5,180 nucleotides of DNA, taken from assembly GCA_905236325.1 (NCBI GenBank), contig CAJOPJ010000163.1, positions 1 to 5,180 of the forward strand, given 5' to 3'. Under the pieces are notes generated by a model that worked only from the letters and a program-made list of their open reading frames with translations, searched no databases and was not told the DNA's origin. Each line of letters opens with the position of its first letter. Position 1 is the stretch's first letter. The stretch is from an uncultured Selenomonadaceae bacterium. GTDB taxonomy: Bacteria > Bacillota > Negativicutes > Selenomonadales > Selenomonadaceae. This document shows positions 1 through 5,180 of this stretch, one piece after another. Both the position numbers and the translations under genes were made by a program.

Positions 1-5
1 AAATT

Positions 6-1022
6 GTGAAACTTGCAGTTGACGCAATGGGCGGAGATAATGCGCCGAGCGAAATTGTAAAAGGCGCAGTCTTGGCGGCTCAAAAATTTCCTTGCGAAAT
101 TATTTTAGTCGGCGATGAAAATAAAATCCGCAAAATCCTAAAGGACAGCGAAGGCTGGGAAAATTTGCCGATAACAATTAAGCATACAACTGAAGTTGTC
201 GAGATGGGCGCGCACCCTGCAGATGCCGTTCGCAACAAAAAAGATTCCTCAATTGTCGTTGCAACGCGTATGGTTAAAGACGGCGAGGCTGACGCAGTAC
301 TTTCCGCCGGTTCGACAGGTGCGGCAGTTGCGGCTGCGCAGTTAATTTTAAAGCGTATTCATGGCATTGGTCGCCCGGCAATCGCAAGTCCAATTCCAAC
401 GCCGAATGGTGTAACTTTGATGTTGGACGCCGGCGCAAATGTAGACAGCAAACCTGAACATTTGTTGCAGGTTGGAATTATGGGCGCACTTTATGCTGAA
501 CATGTTCTTGGCAAAAAAAATCCACGCGTCGGACTTTTGAACATTGGCGAGGAAGAAACTAAAGGCAATGAACAGGTTAAAGAAGCGTATCAACTTTTTA
601 AAAACGCCACGACAATAAACTTTACAGGCAACGCGGAAGGACGCGACATTCCAAAAGGCAATTTTGATGTTGTAGCTTGCGATGGTTTTGTTGGAAATGT
701 TGTTTTAAAATTCGGCGAAGGCTTGGCAAAAACTATTTTTGAACTTATTAAAGAAGCTATTAAAGACGACGGAATTTTAGCTAAACTTGGCGCACTGCTT
801 TTAATGCCGACGCTAAAAAAACTTGGCAAGCGTCTTGATGTTACAGAGTATGGCGGCGCACCATTGCTTGGCGTTAATGGCTGCTGCTTAATTGCGCACG
901 GCAGTTCTGACGCTAAATCAATTTGCAGTGCAATTCGCGTAGCGATTGAATATGTTAATGGCAATGTTTTGGAACACATCAAAACCGCACTTGAAAAAGA
1001 ATACAGCGGCGGTTTAAAATAG
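6..1022 (+). CDS. plsX: PlsX, acyl-ACP:phosphate acyltransferase
   Basis: PlsX is a peripheral membrane enzyme that transfers the acyl chain from acyl-ACP to inorganic phosphate. The acyl-phosphate is then used by PlsY to acylate glycerol-3-phosphate, the first step of phospholipid synthesis in most bacteria. The 338-residue protein has the usual family length and its conserved blocks in order: DAMGGDNAP (6-14), SAGSTGAA (100-107), DAGAN (141-145), NIGEEETKG (179-187), GNAEGRD (208-214), CDGFVGNVVLK (225-235), EYGGAPLLGV (281-290) and AHGSSDAKS (297-305). The start is GTG; the family begins directly with a short strand before DAMGGD, so this start fits. Only five bases precede it, so its ribosome binding site and promoter are not visible. 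The gene ends with TAG, and fabK follows after 42 nt on the same strand with no visible terminator, suggesting co-transcription. No key block is missing. The identification is close to certain. Confidence 0.97.
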   Translation: MKLAVDAMGGDNAPSEIVKGAVLAAQKFPCEIILVGDENKIRKILKDSEGWENLPITIKHTTEVVEMGAHPADAVRNKKDSSIVVATRMVKDGEADAVLSAGSTGAAVAAAQLILKRIHGIGRPAIASPIPTPNGVTLMLDAGANVDSKPEHLLQVGIMGALYAEHVLGKKNPRVGLLNIGEEETKGNEQVKEAYQLFKNATTINFTGNAEGRDIPKGNFDVVACDGFVGNVVLKFGEGLAKTIFELIKEAIKDDGILAKLGALLLMPTLKKLGKRLDVTEYGGAPLLGVNGCCLIAHGSSDAKSICSAIRVAIEYVNGNVLEHIKTALEKEYSGGLK

Positions 1023-1064
1023 AGTCGAAGTTAAATTTTCAAATCGAAGGTGAGGTAAACTTTA

Positions 1065-2012
1065 ATGTTTGAAAATAATCCAATTTGTAAACTGTTGAAT
1101 ATTAAGTACCCAATTTTTCAAGGCGGAATGGCTTGGATTGGAACGGCTGAACTGGCGTCGGCAGTTTCAAACGCCGGCGGCTTAGGTCTTATCGGCGCAG
1201 GTCATATGCCACCTGATATTTTGAAACAGGAAATTCAAAAATGCAAAGAACGCACCGATAAACCTTTCGGCGTTAATATTATGCTTATGTCGCCTTTCGT
1301 CAAGGAAGTTATGCAACTTATGCTTGATGAAAAAGTTCCTGTCGTTACGACCGGTGCAGGAAATCCCGGCGAATATCTTCCTGCGCTTAAGGAAATTGGC
1401 ACAAAAGTTATTCCTGTCGTGGCTAGTGTTGCTCTGGCGCGCAGATTAGCTAAAGGCGGAGTTGATGCTGTTATTGCTGAAGGTTGTGAATCCGGCGGAC
1501 ACATTGGCGAAATTGGAACTATGCCGCTTGTTCCGCAGGTTGTTGACGCTGTCGATGTACCTGTTATTGCTGCCGGAGGTTTTGCTGATTCGCGCGGAAT
1601 GGCGGCGGCTTTTGCACTTGGCGCACATGCAATTCAAATGGGTTCGCGCTTTGTTGTCAGCAAGGAATGTATTGCCCATCCAAACTACAAAGACTTGGTG
1701 CTTAAGGCGAAAGATCGCTCAACTGTTGTTACAGGCCGCACGCTCGGTCATCCTGTGCGCGTAATTGCTAATAAACTTACCAAGCAATTTTTTGAAATGG
1801 AAGCTGCCGGCGCGTCAACTGAAGAACTTGAAAAGCTCGGCACAGGTAAATTGCATCTTGCCACGCACAAAGGCGATGTCGAAAACGGCTCGGTCATGAT
1901 TGGTCAGATTTCAGGTATGCTTGAAGATATTAAATCTGTGCAGGAAATTATTGACGACATTGTGAACGGCTTGCCAAACGCTGTTGCTGAGTTGCAAAAA
2001 AATTATTTGTGA
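1065..2012 (+). CDS. fabK: FabK, FMN-dependent enoyl-[ACP] reductase II
   Basis: FabK reduces trans-2-enoyl-ACP to acyl-ACP, the last step of each fatty acid elongation round, using FMN and NAD(P)H. It is a cytosolic TIM-barrel flavoprotein of the nitronate monooxygenase/2-nitropropane dioxygenase superfamily and replaces FabI in many Firmicutes. The 315 residues are near the length of pneumococcal FabK. Visible blocks are PIFQGGMAWIG (16-26), SNAGGLGLIGAG (35-46), FGVNIMLMSP (68-77), EGCESGGHIGEIG (139-151, with the probable catalytic His146), the phosphate-binding AAGGFADSRG (169-178), QMGSRFV (191-197) and VENGSVMIGQ (272-281). A strong ribosome binding site, AAGGTGAGG at 1047-1055, lies 9 nt before the ATG and fixes the start. 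The superfamily alone could mean nitronate monooxygenase, but the SGGHIG block and the position between plsX and fabD favour FabK. No fabI is present in the window. Enzymes of this type are generally insensitive to triclosan, which is family knowledge and not tested here. Confidence 0.95.
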   Translation: MFENNPICKLLNIKYPIFQGGMAWIGTAELASAVSNAGGLGLIGAGHMPPDILKQEIQKCKERTDKPFGVNIMLMSPFVKEVMQLMLDEKVPVVTTGAGNPGEYLPALKEIGTKVIPVVASVALARRLAKGGVDAVIAEGCESGGHIGEIGTMPLVPQVVDAVDVPVIAAGGFADSRGMAAAFALGAHAIQMGSRFVVSKECIAHPNYKDLVLKAKDRSTVVTGRTLGHPVRVIANKLTKQFFEMEAAGASTEELEKLGTGKLHLATHKGDVENGSVMIGQISGMLEDIKSVQEIIDDIVNGLPNAVAELQKNYL

Positions 2013-2029
2013 TTGGCAGATTATTTTTT

Positions 2030-2047
2030 ACTAATTAGCTAATCAGT
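2030..2047. promoter_or_regulatory. 18-bp dyad before fabD, possible operator
   Basis: The 64-nt gap between fabK and fabD contains ACTAATTAGCTAATCAGT, an inverted repeat without a spacer in which 8 of 9 base pairs match. The inner ATTAGCTAAT (2034-2043) is a perfect palindrome. The same bases can also be read as a tandem 8-mer, CTAATTAG then CTAATCAG. The lack of a loop suits a dimeric protein-binding site better than an RNA hairpin. It lies 29 nt before the fabD start. It shares ATTAG/CTAAT-type elements with FapR-like sites but does not match the FapR or FabT consensus as I recall them. No convincing -35/-10 pair surrounds it. An AT-rich palindrome of this size could arise by chance, so the regulatory role is an inference. 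Confidence 0.3.
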
Positions 2048-2076
2048 TCAATTTTCGACCGAAAGGAAGTTTTTTC

Positions 2077-3012
2077 ATGAGCAAACTTGCATTTGTATTT
2101 CCAGGACAAGGCGCACAGTTCGTCGGCATGGGCAAAGATTTTTATGACAAGTTCGACTTGGCAAAAAAAATGTTCGACGAAGCTGACGACGCACTTGGCT
2201 ACTCAATCAAGAAAATTTGCTTTGAAGGTTCTGAGGACGATTTAAAATTAACAGCCAACACGCAACCTGCAATTTTGATTGTCAGCGTAATTGCGGCTGA
2301 ACTTTTAAATGCTGAAGGCGTTCAGGCAGAAATTGCAGGCGGTCACAGCCTGGGCGAATATAGCGCACTTGTTGCGGCAGGTTCGCTAAAGTTTGCTGAC
2401 GCTGTTAAATTGGTTCACAAACGCGGACAATTTATGCAAGAGGCTGTGCCTGTCGGTCAAGGTTCAATGGCTGCAATTATCGGACTTGACGATGCGACTA
2501 TTGTTGACGCTTGCGTGAAGGCTTCTGATTTCGGTGCAGTTCAAGCTGTCAACTTCAATTGCCCGGGACAAACTGTCATTGCAGGAACTGTCGCCGGCGT
2601 TGATAAAGCTGTCGAACTTTTACAGGCAGCTGGCGCAAAAAAAGCTGTTGTACTACCTGTCAGTGCACCTTTCCATTCAACTTTGATGAAACCTGCCGCT
2701 GAAAAACTTTCCGCCGAACTTGACAAAGTTGAAATTAAAAACGCCGCCTTCCCTATCGCCGCAAACTTCACCGGCGAACTTGAAACCGACGCTGATAAAA
2801 TTAAAGCTAATTTAGTTTCGCAAGCAGATCACCCTGTCAAGTGGATTGATTGCGTTCAAGCTATGCAAAATTTCGGCGCAGATGTTTTTGTTGAGTGCGG
2901 ACCTGGAAAAACTTTGTGCGGATTCAATCGCAGAATTGATAAGCAAATTAAAAGCCTTAATGTCGAAAATCTTGAAACTTTGCAAAAGACTGTCGAGGTA
3001 CTTAAGGCTTAA
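2077..3012 (+). CDS. fabD: FabD, malonyl-CoA:ACP malonyltransferase
   Basis: FabD moves the malonyl group from malonyl-CoA to the phosphopantetheine of acyl carrier protein, supplying the two-carbon donor for fatty acid elongation in the cytosol. The 311 residues match the family length. The expected active-site set can be placed: Gln11 in FPGQGAQFVGMG (8-19), the nucleophile Ser91 in GHSLGEYSALVAAG (89-102), Arg116, the catalytic His200 in PVSAPFHS (194-201) and Gln249 in VSQADHPVKW (247-256). These align with Gln11, Ser92, Arg117, His201 and Gln250 of the E. coli enzyme. A good ribosome binding site, AAAGGAAG at 2062-2069, stands 7 nt before the ATG. The gene follows fabK by 64 nt, a gap large enough for a regulatory site. 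Its TAA overlaps the stop of the convergent glycosyltransferase gene by four bases. No fabG or acpP follows it, unlike many fab clusters. Confidence 0.97.
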   Translation: MSKLAFVFPGQGAQFVGMGKDFYDKFDLAKKMFDEADDALGYSIKKICFEGSEDDLKLTANTQPAILIVSVIAAELLNAEGVQAEIAGGHSLGEYSALVAAGSLKFADAVKLVHKRGQFMQEAVPVGQGSMAAIIGLDDATIVDACVKASDFGAVQAVNFNCPGQTVIAGTVAGVDKAVELLQAAGAKKAVVLPVSAPFHSTLMKPAAEKLSAELDKVEIKNAAFPIAANFTGELETDADKIKANLVSQADHPVKWIDCVQAMQNFGADVFVECGPGKTLCGFNRRIDKQIKSLNVENLETLQKTVEVLKA

Positions 3013-4085
3013 AAATTTTTAAAAATTATATCGGCAATTTTTATCGCTGCGTCAGGTGCGGCGATTTTTTTTGCGTTGATTTTCATTTCCGGCAACAATT
3101 CAGGTTTTTGCAAAAATTTTTCCACGACTGCTGAAATTTTTTCTTTGCCAACTGAAACTGCCGCGCCATTTTGTATTGCGTACTTTGCGTTTAAGGCTTC
3201 GGGACCGGGAATTGGCGCGTGTAAAATCATTGGTAAGCCAACTGCAAATGCTTCAGTCATTGTCAACGCGCCGGGTTTTGTTATCAGCAAATCAGCGGAT
3301 TGCATAAGTTCCGCAACATTATCAATATTGCCGAAAATTTCTGTTTCGTGCCGCGATTTAAAATTTTTCAGCCGCGAAAGTAATTTTTCATTTTGCCCGG
3401 CAACTACAATCATTTTTAGCGGCGCAGAGATATTTTCCAAGTCTTTTAAAGTTTCCTCAATCGAACCTAAACCTAAGCCGCCACCCATTATCAAGATTGA
3501 TAGATTTTTATTTTTAGATTGATAGCCGGACGGTGTTTTTGAAAATTTTAAGTCGATTGGGATTCCTGTTGAGTAAATTTTTTGTTCAGGACGCGACTGC
3601 GCGGCAAGTTCAGATTTCATTTCTGCCGTTGCCACGAAATAAATATCAACTTCGCTGTAAATCCAAATTTCGTGCAGTGAATAATCAGTCAGCACTGTTG
3701 ACAATAAAAATTTTCGCGCTGATTTTGCATGCAAAAATTTCCACAGCGATGCGGCGGCTTCGGGGAATGGATGAGTGCAAATGACAATGTCAGGCTGAAA
3801 ATTTTTTAAAAGTCGCTTGAATGGAAAGTACATTGAAGTTGAAGTTAAAAAGCGCGTCAAAGTTCCAACTTGTCTTGCGCCCATGAAGTTATAAATTTTG
3901 TCATACAGGTCGGGAATGAATTTCAGCGCGGCGAGATAAATTTTTTTAGTCAGCCAATTTAGCGTTGAAATTTCACGCGCCATAAAGTCTACAACTTCAA
4001 CTTCGCAATTCAAGGCTTTTGAAATTGATTCGGCGGCTTTTGTATGACCGGAGCCTATTGACGCTGATAAAATTAAAATCTTCAA
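3009..4085 (-). CDS. UgtP/MGDG-synthase-family glycosyltransferase
   Basis: This is a GT-B fold glycosyltransferase of the family containing Bacillus UgtP (processive diacylglycerol glucosyltransferase) and plant MGDG synthases, related to MurG. Such enzymes transfer a sugar from a UDP-sugar to diacylglycerol on the cytoplasmic face of the membrane. The 358 residues show an N-terminal acceptor domain with GSGH (11-14), a region rich in basic and aromatic residues (about 45-95) that could contact the membrane, CTHPFPEAA (103-111), TDYSLHEIW (133-141) and TGIPI (173-177). The C-terminal donor domain has MGGGLGLG (200-207), TKPGALTMTEA (269-279) and PIPGPEALNA (291-300). The last block has Pro295 where UgtP has Gln. 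Translation starts at TTG: an in-frame TGA at 4095-4097 excludes a longer protein, and a GAGG site sits 7 nt upstream. It follows the membrane protein gene by 17 nt, so the two are probably co-transcribed. The family is secure, but the exact sugar and acceptor are not; no symbol is given because UgtP function is not shown. Confidence 0.87.
   Translation of the reverse strand: MKILILSASIGSGHTKAAESISKALNCEVEVVDFMAREISTLNWLTKKIYLAALKFIPDLYDKIYNFMGARQVGTLTRFLTSTSMYFPFKRLLKNFQPDIVICTHPFPEAAASLWKFLHAKSARKFLLSTVLTDYSLHEIWIYSEVDIYFVATAEMKSELAAQSRPEQKIYSTGIPIDLKFSKTPSGYQSKNKNLSILIMGGGLGLGSIEETLKDLENISAPLKMIVVAGQNEKLLSRLKNFKSRHETEIFGNIDNVAELMQSADLLITKPGALTMTEAFAVGLPMILHAPIPGPEALNAKYAIQNGAAVSVGKEKISAVVEKFLQKPELLPEMKINAKKIAAPDAAIKIADIIFKNF
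3043..3072 (+). terminator. Intrinsic terminator of the fabD transcript
   Basis: The stem ATCGCTGC (3043-3050) pairs with GCGGCGAT (3058-3065) over 8 bp with one T-G wobble, around a 7-nt loop. It is followed by an unbroken T run ending at 3072 (eight Ts counting the last stem base). It begins 31 nt after the fabD stop, as expected for the end of a plsX-fabK-fabD transcript. It lies entirely inside the 3' coding end of the convergent glycosyltransferase gene, opposite residues 338-348, where the T run corresponds to lysine codons on the other strand. On the - strand the same hairpin is followed by As rather than Ts, so it should terminate only the + transcript. Confidence 0.82.
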
Positions 4086-4092
4086 ATTGATA

Positions 4093-4096
4093 CCTC
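4093..4096 (-). promoter_or_regulatory. Ribosome binding site fixing the TTG start
   Basis: Read on the - strand, ATGAGGTATCAAT precedes TTG. The GAGG core is 7 nt from the TTG at 4083-4085, a normal spacing. Two nearby ATG triplets (4096-4098 and 4099-4101) are out of frame with the glycosyltransferase, and the in-frame TGA at 4095-4097 overlaps this site. TTG is therefore the only start that keeps the N-terminal GSGH motif. Confidence 0.75.
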
Positions 4097-4102
4097 ATCA
4101 TT

Positions 4103-5180
4103 TTATTGTGTTGCGATTATTTTTTTTGCACCATAGTATTTTGCAACAATTATGTTGAAATAGAAATCGGAGTTATCTAAAATTCCTGCAAAATTTGAAA
4201 TTGGCGGCGAGTCTTTGGCGTTGATTTTTTTTACTAAATTTGGAATGGATTTTATCGGCGCAATTTGCAAAAGTTCAGAATCGCGATTTTGCAAAATAAA
4301 TTTTTCCTGCGCGACGGAATATCTGTAAATTTGTGTACACTCAAATAGAACTGAAGTTTCATACAAAAAAATCATTGCAAAAAGCAATGTTGGAAAAAAA
4401 TTTTTGCCCGGCAATGAAAAATTTTTTAGCTGTTCAATCGCCATTGATGCGGCGACCAATACAAACAGCATTGAGATTATTGTTGCGCGGAGTTCAAATT
4501 TTGGTGAAAACATCATTGCGCAGGGAACTAAAAGTCCTGCAACTGCGAAGGCAAGCATTGTAGGATTTTTTTTGTTGCAAAAAATTGCCGGCAACAAAGT
4601 AAATAAATCTATTGCGACGATTGGTAAAAAGCTGTGCAAAAATTTATCAAGCTGATTTGTGGCTGAAAGTTCAAAAGCCGACGGATTGACTGACATTATA
4701 AATTTATACTGTGCTTGATTGCCGGGTGAAAAAATTTCAAATGCGCTACCGATTGCGAAAGTTATAAATGCAAAAATCAGCCACCGCGATAAAATTTTTT
4801 TTTGAAAAGCAAGAAAAATAAAAATCAGCAGCAAGAAATTTGTTGAAATATTTGCAGCTTCCATTCCGCAGCCTATAAAAAATCCAAGCGCAGGAAATAA
4901 AATTTTCACAGCGGAATTTATTTTTTCGCCGCGCAAAACTTGCACAAATGGTATTAAATAAATCAGCTGAAAAGTTGTCATCCAAAAATAATTGCAAGTT
5001 CCTGTCAGCCAAGTCATCCAGATTAAAGTTTCGCCGAAATGTCCGCCAATTACAAACAGGCAAATAAAAATCCAAATTAACGCCGGCTTAAAATTTTTAC
5101 AAGACAAATTTGCCAGCTTGAAGATTGTCCAAAACAAAATCACCAGCATTAAAGTATTGACAACATTAAAAGCCGGCTTG
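4103..5180 (-). CDS. Multi-pass membrane protein, DUF6056-like, 5' partial
   Basis: This is a polytopic inner-membrane protein of unknown function. The frame stays open to the window edge: ten codons precede the first ATG (5147-5149), and that ATG has no ribosome binding site, so the true start probably lies outside. Numbering from that Met, 348 residues are visible with about nine or ten hydrophobic stretches (roughly 1-10, 22-38, 54-71, 82-97, 102-116, 121-138, 170-190, 198-214, 224-240, 250-268), followed by a polar tail (about 271-348). Motifs recalling DUF6056 are WLTGTCNYFW (47-56), SPGNQAQYKF (141-150), SPKFELRAT (215-223) and YYGAKKI (338-344) near the end. DUF6056 is uncharacterised; the layout resembles GT-C-type lipid-linked sugar transferases or polymerases, but no catalytic motif is proved. 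It ends 17 nt before the glycosyltransferase start, suggesting one operon. An envelope role is an inference from that context. The protein is rich in Phe, Ile, Lys and Asn, and its DNA is visibly more AT-rich than the fab genes. Confidence 0.75.
   Translation of the reverse strand, partial: KPAFNVVNTLMLVILFWTIFKLANLSCKNFKPALIWIFICLFVIGGHFGETLIWMTWLTGTCNYFWMTTFQLIYLIPFVQVLRGEKINSAVKILFPALGFFIGCGMEAANISTNFLLLIFIFLAFQKKILSRWLIFAFITFAIGSAFEIFSPGNQAQYKFIMSVNPSAFELSATNQLDKFLHSFLPIVAIDLFTLLPAIFCNKKNPTMLAFAVAGLLVPCAMMFSPKFELRATIISMLFVLVAASMAIEQLKNFSLPGKNFFPTLLFAMIFLYETSVLFECTQIYRYSVAQEKFILQNRDSELLQIAPIKSIPNLVKKINAKDSPPISNFAGILDNSDFYFNIIVAKYYGAKKIIATQ

Noticed and set aside
1024..1049. TCGAAG occurring twice in the plsX-fabK gap (1024-1029 and 1044-1049).
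   Set aside because: It is a 6-bp direct repeat in a short gap, and the second copy overlaps the ribosome binding site. It is too short to call a binding site.
2013..2041. TTGGCA at 2013-2018 as a -35 box for a fabD promoter.
   Set aside because: No hexamer close to TATAAT lies 16-18 bp downstream; TAGCTA at 2036 matches poorly. A promoter here is not supported by sequence alone.
2053..2064. Inverted repeat TTTCGACCGAAA next to the fabD ribosome binding site, possibly masking it.
   Set aside because: The stem is four or five pairs with a very small loop and overlaps only the edge of the AAAGGAAG site. It is too weak to claim as a translational control element.
3076..3522. Open frame of 148 codons on the + strand opposite the glycosyltransferase gene.
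   Set aside because: It lies wholly antisense to a gene with clear family motifs, has no family resemblance itself, and is explained by codon bias on the other strand. The other antisense or out-of-frame stretches (for example 348-593, 590-982, 1462-1764, 4404-4655, 4746-5075) are rejected for the same reason.
4333..4340. GTGTACAC palindrome inside the membrane protein gene.
   Set aside because: It is an isolated 8-bp palindrome in coding sequence, expected by chance, with no repeat copies nearby.
4365..4389. Terminator-like hairpin on the - strand: CATTGC, five-T loop, GCAATG, then A and seven Ts.
   Set aside because: The stem is only 6 bp with three G-C/C-G pairs at best and lies in the middle of the membrane protein reading frame, encoding an ordinary hydrophobic stretch. 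It is probably chance in AT-rich coding DNA; 3'-end mapping could settle it.

Overview
The window looks like chromosomal DNA of a bacterium in the Firmicutes (Bacillota), possibly one of the Negativicutes or a clostridial relative. This rests on a contiguous plsX-fabK-fabD run, FabK as the enoyl-ACP reductase encoded here, a UgtP/MGDG-synthase-type glycosyltransferase, AT-rich DNA, strong GGAGG-like ribosome binding sites, and GTG and TTG start codons. The genus cannot be decided from the sequence, and the lineage is an inference.

Left half (1 to about 3012, + strand): three complete housekeeping lipid genes read in the same direction. They are plsX (acyl-ACP:phosphate acyltransferase), fabK (FMN-dependent enoyl-ACP reductase II) and fabD (malonyl-CoA:ACP malonyltransferase). 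The gaps are 42 and 64 nt. The second gap, in front of fabD, holds an 18-bp near-perfect dyad that could be an operator. The run ends at a clear intrinsic terminator (3043-3072). The genes that often accompany these in related genomes (fabH between plsX and fabK; fabG, acpP and fabF after fabD) are absent here.

Right half (3009-5180, - strand): two genes on the opposite strand, separated by 17 nt and probably co-transcribed. The first in transcription order is a multi-pass membrane protein cut by the right edge of the window, resembling the uncharacterised DUF6056 family. The second is a diacylglycerol-glycosyltransferase-like (UgtP/MGDG synthase family) protein that starts at TTG. It converges on fabD, and the two stop codons overlap within a TTAA palindrome. 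With no intergenic space, the fabD terminator lies inside the 3' coding end of the glycosyltransferase gene.

Functionally, FabD supplies malonyl-ACP, FabK completes each elongation cycle, and PlsX commits acyl chains to phosphatidic acid. The glycosyltransferase would glycosylate diacylglycerol made downstream of that route, so the neighbourhood has a membrane-lipid/envelope theme. I see no RNA gene, CRISPR array, insertion sequence or phage gene, and nothing that clearly amounts to a new biological system. The least explained parts are the membrane protein/glycosyltransferase pair and the dyad upstream of fabD.
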